NCBI RefSeq assembly: GCF_949987515.2
Contig: NC_082694.2
Coordinates: forward strand, 62,494,080 to 62,558,079
Source of the DNA: Delphinus delphis
Taxonomy: Eukaryota > Chordata > Mammalia > Artiodactyla > Delphinidae
Reading direction: 5' to 3'
DNA length: 64,000 nt
Within the stretch, counting starts at the first letter, position 1. Each line of letters begins with the position of its first letter. The notes under the pieces are model-generated. The model worked only from the letters and a program-made list of their open reading frames with translations, had not been told where the DNA came from and did not search any database. This document shows, piece after piece, positions 10,141 to 21,228 of this stretch. A program made the position numbers and the translations under genes.

Positions 10141-13100
10141 ACTCAAATGTCACCCTTGCTGCTGAAACAGCAAGAATAACTGAATATATTAAGGAAAATT
10201 TCTGGTTATTTTGTGTATAGAGTATGCCAGAGCCCATAAAAACAATCAATTGCTATGTGAAGCCTTAACCAAGGAAATTCTTTCCCAGTTTAGGAGTCAA
10301 GGTGACAGGGCAAGCATGCCTCCTTTTATTTCCTTACACAGTGATAGCCCCAGTAGTTTCCGTTTGGGTGATGGGAGATAAGGTAAAGCTGGAGAAGATG
10401 CTCTTATATGGTTGCAACAAAATATGGAGATTTTGACTTGTATAAATCTTGGTCAGGTTTAATCCTTTTGGAATTAGGCTTGAGAAATTGCTGCCTCTGC
10501 TCCCGTAATAGTTGTAACAATAAAAGATCAATAAACTTCTCTAAGATGCAGTGGCCAGAGCAGGCTTTGTCTTCTTCGTTACCATAGAATGCTGAAGTGC
10601 TGCAAACCGTACATGCTAATAAATAATATATATTGGAGAATAATATTATATTTTATGCATTTATATATATGATGTAATCATAGTGTATGGAATATAATCA
10701 TTTCCTCCGTATGCCTACTACATTACAAAGAGTGTGCAATTATATTTATATAAAATTAGTTTATAACTAAAATAGATTTTGCCTCTATAAAATGTAATAA
10801 ATCAAAAGAGTATAATATGGCTTCTAATTCTGTACTTCCTTATTTCACAAAAATGCCTGTCATTATTAGAATTACTAATGCACAGGGAGTCTGGTCCTCC
10901 CTTTGGATCGAGAGGGAATCTGCCTCTTCCAGGGATGTGCAGAATATGAGGCCTTTCTTGCCTACTGCTTGATCCTGAGAGGTTTTTTTCCTTTATTCTC
11001 AGAGACTCCATTAACCAACCTCTATGGAGTGTCTGAGAAAACGCATTTTTCTGAGATGGGAGACTAGCTTCAGGCATGTATAGAAATCACTAAAGCTATT
11101 TGCCATGAGTCTCTACTACTTTCAATGCTGGGCTGAGCTACACTGAGAAATACCAAGAGGCAATCCATGAATGTGTCTGGCAGAAATATGACTGACCCTA
11201 AATCCTGATATTCTTCTGCAGGTTTAAGAGGTCATGTGCTCTCAGTCTTTCAATTGCCTCCTTTCAGATTAGGCTTGCTTTCCTGTTGGGATTTATAGCC
11301 TCATTAGTTACAAATGAAAATGCAAATTTTCAGTTTCCTAATATGAAATTTAAACATGGAAGAGGGCTACAAATAAATAAAAATTAATTAAAATATTTTG
11401 ATACTTGACATAAAAACCTACGAAAACTATTAACCCATTAAAGATCAGGAAGAGAGTGTTCCTACATTTTTAGGACATTACCTAAAATTCTAATAAAGGC
11501 AATAAAAGTAGTAGCTTCCACATGTTTTAGTAAATGGAGCTGCATTGCAGCAAATTAACTCTTATTTGCTGAAAACTGCCAAAAAGAGCTTGAGTTCAGC
11601 TCAGGTTACATGTTGAAATCTTCCTCCTATGGATCAACAGGCTCAACCTGAATTCCCAAGCATTCTCCTGGCTGTATTACTTTTACTTTTGATTCATCCA
11701 TCATTTTGGCTTTTAAAACCTAGAATCAAATCGTATTAAAGACAGATGCTTGCTATTAGTAGCAGGCAATTACTTAGTTCATTCATTTTTTATCAGATTG
11801 TCAGTCATCTTCTGGTTATAGTGGATCAGTTTTTATTCCAATTTAAATAAATATGTTTATAACAGAATACAGAATATACTGATGCTACATTATCCTTATT
11901 AGTGTTTTTCTTCTAGTTGATGCATATCTTGTCTCCCATTCACTGAACATTCATTATATGCTGTACTATCCTTATGATATTTTGATAACAGATCTGTTTA
12001 TCTTGCCTCTTATGGCTTACTGTGGAACTGTTTGGTTAAAATAGTAATAATAATAATATTTCAAACACAAAAGGTTAGAGCAGAAGATAATCTATATAAA
12101 AAGTTATTATATTTATGAATATATATACAATTTCAGAGAGAGCAAAAAGACAAAAAAATATTATCGGAGAAGAAACTACAGACAGTATTTTTGCCCTATA
12201 GACTATTGCTAGAGAATATTGCCCTCTGCTGTTGAAAATTTGTGACTTTCTAGTAGAGCTGGTTGAACTCTAGTAGAGTTCTTAAAAATTCCTATCCTTA
12301 ATATTCAGAGATTATTCTCATAAATGGTGTTCTTCAGAACAGGAATGAATTATTAACAACTATAAAAGTTAGATAATGAGTAATTTCCCTTGTTTAACCT
12401 TACAGATATCATGTTCTGTCTCCCCTTTAAGCACCAGGATTCATTGCACTCTAACGAATGTAAATTTCTAACCACTTTGGTAAATATCACTAAAGGTTAA
12501 TATTATTTCAGAATCCTATGAGTATATTGAACCAAACTCAAATATATTCCAATGACACTTTAGTGTTGGCCTTTTTTAGAAGAATCTTACCAAGCTCTGT
12601 GTCAAGAGGGTAAAAGACCCTAAACTGAATATGGGTAACATCCAAGTTGCTAAGTTTTCTCTCTGCTCATATTGCCAAAGAACTGTGTAGTTGCTTAATG
12701 TTTGAGAGATGATATTGCCAAAAATTTATAGGCAAAGTTATTAATTTCTCACTGAGATATCAGGAAATGATAGTTGAACACATGTGAGAACAAATCTTTC
12801 TGCTTCCATGCTGTGGTGAATTTGAGGTTGCTTGAGCTTGCTTGGTCATGTGGCAGTAGGGACAGTAGGGGAAATGAAAATGGGATCAGTTCCAATAGCA
12901 ATTTACCAGAATAATTATAAATGTCTAAATGATGGCACATTAGAGATGACATGTTTTTGACTACAACTTGGCATAGAATTGCAAAGAGTTTGTCCTGTGT
13001 TGACTCCAAACTTTAATAAAAGCTTTCAGGATAGTCAGAGACAAAGAAGATCTGCTCATTTGGCAATCTTCAGGGTCAATGTAAATTCACTGGTCATACC

Positions 13101-13399
13101 AGATATGCCACGTATCAAATGTGAAAACAACCATAATTATGTTACTTTGCATTACATACACTTGGATCTGGAATGCATTCATTTCTTAAAAACTAGAAGA
13201 AATGGACAAGGTCCTTTCCCAGCTCTGTATTTTGTAGATGCATTTTGAGCCCATCTATCTCTCATTTTTTTCTACCTCCCTATTTTCAAAGATGTCGAGG
13301 AAATTGATTTGCCTTTAGGAAGGGTCTGTGTGTGCTGTTTCACACTGTAATAATAAGAAATCCTTACTGTCAAGACACTTGCTGATTGCATTTTAACCT
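10141..13399. other. long unique AT-rich stretch, no gene recognised
   Basis: About 3.2 kb without a repeat I can name with confidence. Open frames of 62-91 codons (10052-10249, 10334-10531 and 10802-11077 minus; 12749-13009 minus; 12979-13248 plus) have no recognisable domains and overlap freely on both strands. I regard them as chance frames. Confidence 0.5.
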
Positions 13400-13552
13400 A
13401 AGAGATGTGTGATGAATTACATATAATGATTCATTTATTTTAATTCAGGAAACAAGGTGAACAGTGAATATGTTAAGGTCACAGAAAATAAGTGGTAGAA
13501 CCAGGACTTAAACTCATGCTTCCTGTTTCATAGTGTTCTTTATTCTGAAAGT
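13400..13552 (-). repeat. MIR SINE fragment
   Basis: On the plus strand 'ttcatttattttaattcag', 'gttaaggtcacagaaaataa' and 'gaaccaggacttaaactcat' follow the reverse-complement MIR order. Diverged. Confidence 0.65.
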
Positions 13553-14486
13553 TGCTCTATAGTTTAAATGTAAAATTTGCTAGAAAGAAGTAAATACTTT
13601 CTTCACCAGAGCTTTATTTCAAAATTTAGCTCCCACTAGTGAGAAAGTATGCTTTTACTCTGAATATATTTTTTTTCTGTTTGGGTCTATTTTCAGTATT
13701 TTATGTCTTCAATGTAGATAAAGAAGAGCTGTATTTGCTCTTAGAAATAAAGTCAATATTCATTATAATTTAACAATAATTTATTGAATACACATTCTTC
13801 ATTATCAAAGTAATAAACTAAAATATGAAAGAAATCTATGCCCAACAACAGTTTACAGTTTCACTGTGGCAACAGAGCATAATGGAGAAAAATGGATATG
13901 AATAACTGTTAAAGGAGACATGCATATGAATAAATGTTAAAAGAAAAATGTAAAGTAGTGATTTTAATATATTTGCTTGATATTCAAAAAAAGACTTTTG
14001 ATAATGATGCATTTCCTTACACATTTTTAATTGACATCGAAATTTTAAAAAGTGGTTTAAACTTTTATGTTTACATGTACATAAATAAAATTTAACTTTT
14101 TATTTGCTATGACAATAAAGTTCTAAGCTAAAAAAATTAAATTGTTACTACAATTGCTTTTAAAATAGAACTGATCAAAAACACTTTACTAGAAACTTAG
14201 TTATTAAACATAAAAAATAAAATATTGAAAATGCTTTTTCTTGAGATTAAAAATGTTTTTATAGTATTTTATATCAATATTGGAATATGTTTTACTGCTA
14301 GAATGAGAATAGTTTAGCATTGACTTAATTTTCTTTTTTTTTTTTGGCACTTGTATTTGAAGTGTTGGAAAACCTATACATAAACAAATAGAGAAAAACG
14401 ACAGGACTTTTGATATGGCAATGTCACTCAAATATTTGAACACTTTTCACATTATATACTAAAAGTCATGTGACTTTTCTGCAATC
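13553..14486. other. unique AT-rich sequence
   Basis: No gene or clear repeat. The 62- and 79-codon minus-strand frames at 13836-14024 and 14204-14443 lack recognisable domains. Confidence 0.5.
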
Positions 14487-14798
14487 AACAAATATTGGGG
14501 ACCTCCCTGGTGGCACAGTGGTTAAGAATCCACCTGCCAATGCAGGGAACATGGGTTCAAGCCCTGGTCGGGGAAGACCACACATATCGGGGAACAACTA
14601 AGGCCATGAGCCACAAGTACTGAACCTGTGGTCTAGAGCCCATGCTCTGCAACAAGAGAAGCAACTGCAATGAGAAGCCCCCGTACCGTGATGAAGAGTA
14701 GCCCCTGCTCACTGCAACTAGAGAAAGCCCTTGTGCAGCAACGAAGACCCAATGCAGCCAAAAATATATAAATAAATTTATAAAAAAACAAATATTGG
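14487..14798 (+). mobile_element. complete CHR-type SINE with 12-bp target-site duplication
   Basis: A tRNA-derived head (14499-14570) carries the Pol III A box 'tggtggcacagtgg' and B box 'ggttcaagcc' (14554-14563). The tRNA-unrelated body follows with its usual 'gcaactagagaaagccc' and 'gcaacgaagacccaatgcag', then an A-rich tail 'aaaaatatataaataaat'. The 12-bp direct repeat 'aacaaatattgg' flanks it exactly at 14487-14498 and 14787-14798. CHR SINEs are mobilised in trans by L1. Minus-strand frames here are shadows of the SINE. Confidence 0.95.
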
Positions 14799-16044
14799 AA
14801 TGGCAGTTCATCTGAAAACACATTGGATTTTCCTTCAATTTTTGTTTACATCAAAGATTTTAAACCGTGGCTTTTAGAAGGATTGTTTCCAGACATTAAA
14901 GTTATTATTTTCTTCGTTCCTAATTAAATATCTTATAGCCATATTTACTACTCCTTCTTGTAAAGGTACTTTGTCTATGGAATAGAAATTAGTCCAAATA
15001 TTCACTGTTTTAGAAGTTTGACTAAGTGACTTGGTTGGATATTCTGTTTTCAGGAGTACAACTTTATTTTGTAGATGGTAACAAAAAGATGCCTTTGATG
15101 AAAAGTTTCAAAGAGGAGGAATTAGTTTCTAGTAACTTTGAGGTGCTCTCTCATAAATTACCCGTTCAACAATTTCTGGGAGATGCAGTAGTTAATGTCA
15201 TGAAAATAGAACTGTCAATTCCCCCCACCCTCACCCCACTCTACAGTACTGTATACATGAATTTGATTTCAAAACATCCTAACTGCATTTCACATATACC
15301 ACTTCATGTACCATGCCTCACTCTAAACAATTATTTGCATAAGCCAGGAAATTCATGAAGTCTTCCCATTCATGGTGCCTTCATTAACCAAGTGTTCTCA
15401 GATAACAAAACTTAACCTTTTTTTTGTTTGTTTGTCTCTTTGCCTGTCAATACACTGTAGAAAGATTCTTGATGACTAAGAGTCATACTTTTCTCCCCAC
15501 AGAGAGGAAAGACAATTATGAAAAAGGAGATGGAAATAGAACCAACACAAATCTTAAACACAAGGACATTAATAAGATCAGTTCTTACTAAAAGCATAAG
15601 TATGTTATGGATCCAAGCAATGAGTCTATAAAATCCCTCCTGCTGCATATTCCTCAGAAAGTTTTTCTTTACCTGACTGTGATGCACATACCACTATGAC
15701 AACTGTGGATGTAAAACAATAAGTATATAGAAGGATGTAAAAGGAATAAATCTGTAGGACCTGATGTCAATAAAGCCTTCTATGGGTGGTGTAAGGATGT
15801 TCTGTACCCATAAAGATGAATAGGAGCTTAGCAGACAAATAGCTGAGGATATGCACTTCAACTAAAGCTAAACACAGCAGATTTTTAGGATCACAAGGTG
15901 TGGTGCTTTGGGGAGAGTGAAGAAAATAACTAAGCAAGTAAAAAATTTGCCTGGCTGGGTTAAGAGGTATGGTTAGAGAGGTCCTTTGTACCTCAAGTTG
16001 GAGAAGGCTGTGCTTAAACTTTATCTTGCAGAAAAACACTTGTC
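14799..16044. other. unique sequence, no gene recognised
   Basis: The longest frame is 15026-15358 plus (110 codons). It sits just after 'tattctgttttcag', an acceptor-like run, but has no recognised domain and no clear donor. I do not annotate it as a gene. Minus-strand frames of about 90 codons at 15412-15687 and 15767-16039 are likewise unsupported. Confidence 0.5.
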
Positions 16045-16200
16045 AAAGTATAAACTTTAGACCACCTGCTTTAGAATCACTTGGGAGTACTACTTAAAAC
16101 ACAATCTTGACCCTGATTCCAAACCTTCTCAAACAGAATAGAATGTCTGGTATCTGCATTTAAATCAAGTACCTGGTGATAGTTACATAGAGTATAGGTA
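16045..16200 (+). repeat. MER5A-like hAT transposon remnant
   Basis: 'gaccacctgctttagaatca', 'ttaaaacacaatcttgaccc', 'ggtatctgcatttaaatcaa' and 'cctggtgatagtta' follow the order of the short non-autonomous hAT-Charlie element MER5A. The terminal inverted repeats are mostly lost. Confidence 0.65.
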
Positions 16201-18029
16201 GTGAAACTCTGCTATGAGTGTTTGGAAATACTGAAAGATTTTGAGCATGGAAGAACATTCATGACTCAGAAGCTTTGCGGCTGCATCAGCTGGACTAGGT
16301 GGACTGTAGAGAAGTTAGATGAGTCAAGGGAGACTTTAGGTTTCACAGCTGAGTGACTATAAGATGATGATATCATTGGTTGAGGGGGTGCCATGCTTAG
16401 GGAATAAGGAGGTTCCTGTTTATATGGTCATCACTTTACTTCATAATCTAATTTGGTTTCTGTTTGAACTTTATCATCCAATAAGTTAATCATTTGATTA
16501 CTCATATCTGAGTCTATCAAATTTGTGGTCTGCCATTTATGTTTCTCAGAACAGGAAAAATAAACTAATCAATTTAAATCTATTAGTTAATATATATGTA
16601 TCCTAAAACAAATCAGAGTACTGGATGAATGATTATTTACATCCTCTTATATGTAAACACTGTATTTTTCTAATATTCTGTAAAAGTAAAAAACCAAAAA
16701 GTATAATATAATGCAACTTACTTCCCCTGGTATAGTTAAGAAGTGCATCATTCATCCTTCTTTCTAAATCTGCTACCATTTGATTTGGCCTTTCGCTGAC
16801 CGTAATTTCTCTGGGTACAGGCTCTTATGGAAAGGCTTCATGTCAGGTTTACTCAAGGAAAGAGACAAAGGAGAAAAAAAAATTGTAATAAAGGCTTAGT
16901 AAGGAACTAACTGACATTAAAATGACCTATTCACTTCAAAATCTTGATTATTGGCCAGGAAACCCAGAACAATATTAGAAAATAATATAAAGGTTGATAG
17001 CAGGAAAAAGAAAGGAAGAAAATGATGAAGACTCATTTTCATCCTTCAATTCCTTATTTTTAACTCAAGGGGAAAAGTAAACTCTGGGTAAGAAAATATT
17101 GTACATAAAAATTCATTTCTCAAAACCCAAGACCAACTATGTGTCAATAGCTCAAATACAATCCTTCTCACCAGGTTTAAGATTTTTAATTTGTTGTTTG
17201 AACACTCGTCTGGTGTTTTAGGAAAGTCCCTCTCAATATGCTGAATAATTACCAAATTGTTCCTATCCCAATCCTTCCCAAATGCTTTTATTTCACCCTC
17301 TAACACTTGATTAAACGGTATTAAAATTCAGCCAGCCATAAAATATATTCGTATGAATTTTACATAACGTATAATGTATGTAACCATGAGAAAGAAAATG
17401 GTGCATATGTTAGAGTATTCAGGGACTCTGTAGGAAGAGTTTCACCAAATTAGGATAAAAAATCTTCACCTGTCCCTTTCTCTCAACTCTTACTGACTAA
17501 TCTACATGCAGATTGTGTAACCTAGATATAGTCATGACTGTTAATCTGCATACTGTGGTTAATTTCAGGATTCTGAGTACACTGGAGCAAGCAGGACTTC
17601 CTAATTTAATAGGAGAGATAATTTGGGGAAAAAAAGAACTGCTATGACTCCTATGCAATACAATGACAAAGCATCCAGAGATGAGAGAACATTAAAAAGT
17701 GTTAGTTTTTCACTCTCACTTTATCCTTTTGTATAAAGGTTTAGCTGTGATAAAGATAGCTACAGATAAAAAGTGAGTAAGGAATAGTCAAGGCCAAGCC
17801 TAACTGGACTCTGAGGCTTACATCTGAGGAGGGTGCCATTGGCCCAGAATAGAGATTCCAAACAGGTTTAATTTTAAAATGTGAATGTGACTGGAGTCAG
17901 GCCCTTGATTTTAGAAAGAAGCATTCCATGAAGAATGATTGTTTCATTTGAATATTTATCAAATAAAACAAATTGTCTCTAATCAATTATAAGAATTGAG
18001 GCAACTCACCTAATTGTAGTTAACCTACT
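16201..18029. other. unique AT-rich sequence, no gene recognised
   Basis: Nothing recognisable. The 86-codon minus-strand frame at 17046-17306 has no known domain and no other support. Confidence 0.5.
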
Positions 18030-18936
18030 ATAAGATGACTGTTAAAATGGTTATTACAAAGCAAAGTGAATGAATTTAGTGAGCTCTGACAACATTCAAT
18101 ACTCTTGAGGATGTGGAGCAACAAGAACTCTCATGCATTGCTGATGGGAATGCAAGTGGGTACAGACACTTTGGAAGACAGTTTAGACATGTGTTACAAA
18201 ACTAAATATGCTCTTACCATATGATTCAGCAATCTTGCTCCTTGGTATTTACCCAAAGGATCTGATAACTTATGTCCACACAAAACCCTGTACACAGATG
18301 TTTTTACCAGCTTTATTCATAATTGCTAAAATTTGGAAGCAACCAAGATATCCTTCAGTAGGGGAATGGACAAATAAACTGCAGCACATCCAGACAATGC
18401 TATTCAGAGCTAAAAAGAAATGAGCTACCAAACAATGACAAAACGTGGAAGAAACTTAAAACTTAATTGCATATTATTAAGTGAAAAAAGCTAACCTGAA
18501 AAGGCTACATACAGAATGATTCCAAATATATAATTTTCTGGAAAAAGCAAAACTATAGAAAGAGTAAAACGATCAGTGGTTGCCAGGTTTGGAGGTGAGA
18601 AGGATGAATAGGTGGAGTACAAAGCCTTTTTGAAGCAGTAAAAATACTCTGTATAATGGAAATCTGTCATTATACATTTGTCCAAACCCATAGGATATCC
18701 AAAACTAAGAGTGAATCCTAATGTAAACTATGGTCTTCGGGTGATTATGATGTGTCAATATAGGTTCATCAAATGTAACAAATGTACCACTCTGGTGGTG
18801 GATGTTAATAATAAGGAAGGCTAAGCATGTGTGGGGACAGGGAGTACATGGGAAATCACTGTACCTTTCCCTCACTTTTGTGGTGAACCTAAAGCTGCTC
18901 TTAAAAAAAAAATTGTCTTTAAAAAAAGTTATGTGA
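18030..18936 (+). mobile_element. old L1 3' end (L1MB-like), host of L1-B
   Basis: ORF2 3' text is visible: 'actctcatgcattgctgat', 'agcaatcttgctccttggta', 'gaagcaaccaagatatcctt'. A 3'UTR follows: 'gtggatgttaataataagga', 'gtacatgggaaatcactgta', 'gtgaacctaaagctgctctt' and an A-rich end at 18902-18927. This 3'UTR is characteristic of L1MB subfamilies. The coding part is broken; the frame 18208-18423 is a piece of ORF2. L1-B is inserted in its A-rich tail. Confidence 0.8.
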
Positions 18937-19009
18937 GGACCTGCGTGGAAGGGGAGAGGCAGCGCGTGTGGAGTTCGAGAGTTTGGAGTACAGAACCAGG
19001 GGGTATGTT

Positions 19010-19020
19010 CAAGATGGCAG
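19010..19020 (+). promoter_or_regulatory. YY1-like site near L1-B 5' end
   Basis: 'caagatggcag' corresponds to the YY1-type motif that sits just inside the start of L1 elements in mammals and directs accurate initiation in human L1. In L1-B it lies about 73 bases inside the insertion boundary, compared with about 13 in L1-C and L1-D. Confidence 0.5.
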
Positions 19021-19460
19021 AGGAATAAGATGTGGAGATCACCTTCCTCCCCACAAATACATCAAAAATACATATACAAGTGGAACAACTCTTAAGAACA
19101 CCTACTGAATGCTGGCAGAAGACCTCAGACTTCCCAAAAGATGCCTGAGGAGTGACCTAAAGTCAGAGGTGGGGCCAAAACCAAAGCTGAACCCCAGGAG
19201 CTGCGCAAACAAAGAAGAGAAAAGGAAATTTCTGCCAGCAGCCTCAGGAGCAGCGGATTAAATTCCTACGATCAACCTGATGTACCCTGCATCTATGGAA
19301 TACCTGAATAGACAACGAATCATCCCAAGACGGAGGCGGTATTTTGGGAGCAACTGTAGACTTGGGGTTTCCTGTCTGTGACTGATTTGTTTCTGATATT
19401 TACGTTTCTGTGAGTTTAGTTTTTAGATCTTGTTACCATTGGTGGATTTGTTTATTGGTT

Positions 19461-19696
19461 TGGTTGCTCTTTTATTTATTTATTTTTTTTGCGGTACATG
19501 GGCCTCTCACTGTTGTGGCCTCTCCTGTTGCAGAGCACAGGCTCCAGACGCGCAGGCTCAGCGGCCATGGCTCACGGGCCCAGCCGCTCCGCGGCATGTG
19601 GGATCTTCCCGGACCGGGGCACGAACCCGTGTCCCCTGCATCGGCAGGCGGACTCTCAACCACTGTGCCACCAGGGAAGCCCCTGGTTGCTCTTTT
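19461..19696 (-). mobile_element. CHR-type SINE nested in the L1-B 5'UTR
   Basis: On the minus strand the head begins at about 19682 ('ggcttccctggtggcacagt'), with the B box near 19616-19628 (plus 'cacgaaccc'), and ends in a T-rich run on the plus side (19474-19490). 'tggttgctctttt' is duplicated at 19461-19473 and 19684-19696 and is continuous in the L1 sequence around it, so the SINE is younger than L1-B. The overlapping 62-98 codon frames on both strands are SINE artefacts. Confidence 0.95.
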
Positions 19697-20283
19697 TTAA
19701 AAAAATTTTTTTTTTGATGTTAATAATTTTTAAAAAGTTATTAAATTTTAATTTTTTCTTTCTTTTTTCCTCCACTTTCTTCTGAACCATGTAGTTGATA
19801 GTCTTGGTGCTCCGGCCTGGTGTCAGGCCTGAGCCTCTGTGGTGGGAGAGCTGAGTTCAGGACGTTGGACCACCAGAGACCTCCTAGCCTCACACAATAT
19901 CAATTGGTGAGAGCTCTCCCAGAGATCTCTGTGTCAATGCTATGACCCAGCTCCACCCAATGGCCAGCAAGTTCCAGTGCTGGATGCACCATGCCAAACA
20001 ACTAGCAAGACAGGAACACAACCCCACCCATTAGCAGAGAGGCTGCCTAAAATCATACTAAGTTCACAGACACCCCAAAACATACCACCGGATGTGGCCC
20101 TGCCCACCAAAAAGACAAGATCTGGCCCCACCCACCAGAACACAGGCACTAGTCCCCTCCACCAGGAAGCCTACACAAGCCACTGAACCGACCTCACTCA
20201 CTGGGGGCAGACAACAAAAGCAATGGGAAGTACAAACCTGCAGCCTGTGAAAAGGAGACCCCAAACACAGTAAGTTGAACAAA

Positions 20284-21170
20284 ATGGGAAGAGAAATATG
20301 CAGCAGTTGAAGAGACAAGGTTAAAACCCACCAGACCAAACAAATGAAGAGGAAATAGGCAGTCTACCTGAAAAAGAATTCAGAGTAATGATAGTAAAGA
20401 TGATCTAAAATCTTGGAAATAGAATGGAGAAAATACAAGAAACATTTGACAAGGACCTAGAAGAACTAAAGAGCAAACAAAAAATGGTGAACAACAAAAT
20501 AAATGATATTTAAAATTCTCTAGAAGGAATCAATAGCAGAATAACTGAGACAGAAGAATGGATAAGTACCTGGAAGATAAAATAATGGAAATAACTACTG
20601 GAGAGCAGAATAAAGAAGAAAGAGTGCAAAGAATTGAGGACAGTCTCAGAGACCTCTGGGACAACATTAAATGCACCAACATTTGAATTACAGGTGTCCC
20701 AGAAGAAAAAGAGAAAAAGAAAGGGTCTGAGAAAATATTTGAAGAGATTATAGTTGAAAACTTCACTAACATGGGAAAGGAAATAGTTAATCAAGTCCAG
20801 GAAGCACAGAGAGTCCTATACAGGATAAATCCAAGGAGAAACATACCAAGACACATATTAATCAAACTATCAAAAATTAAATGCAAAGAAAAAATATAAA
20901 AATCAGCAAGGGAAAAGCAAAAATAACATAGAAGGGAATGCTCATAAGGTTAGCAGCTGATCTTTCAGCAGAAACTCTGCAAGCCAGAAGGGAGTGGCAG
21001 AACATATTTAAAGTGATGAAAGGGAAAAACCTAAAACCAAGCTTACTCTACCCAGCAAGATCTCATTCACATTCGACGGAGAAATTAAAACCTTTACAGA
21101 CAAGCAAAAGCTAAGAGAATTCAGCACCACCAAACCAGCTTTACAACAAATGCTGAAGGGACTTCTCTAG
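20284..21170 (+). pseudogene. L1 ORF1: L1-B ORF1 (RNA-binding chaperone), inactivated
   Basis: ORF1p normally trimerises through a coiled coil and binds L1 RNA with an RRM and a C-terminal domain. The ATG at 20284 is followed within nine codons by a stop (TGA), because the N-terminal frame is shifted compared with L1-C. Downstream, the RRM start ('ggtgtcccagaagaa', about 20693) and the CTD ('cagcagaaactctgcaagcc', about 20966) remain recognisable, with further frameshifts. The terminal 'cttctctag' stop at 21168-21170 is conserved. No continuous protein is possible. Confidence 0.85.
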
Positions 21171-21228
21171 GCAGTAAACACAAGAGAAGGAAAAGACCTA
21201 CAATAACAGACCCAAAACAATTAAGAAA

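Noticed and set aside
14498..14570. tRNA gene at the SINE head
   Set aside because: A and B boxes are present, but the sequence does not fold as a complete cloverleaf and continues directly into SINE body and tail.
15026..15358. 110-codon frame with an upstream acceptor-like site
   Set aside because: No recognised domain and no matching donor; acceptor-like runs are common in AT-rich DNA.
19410..19785. Overlapping 60-98 codon frames in the 19.5 kb SINE as genes
   Set aside because: The same frames recur in the SINE at 54.6 kb; they are repeat artefacts.
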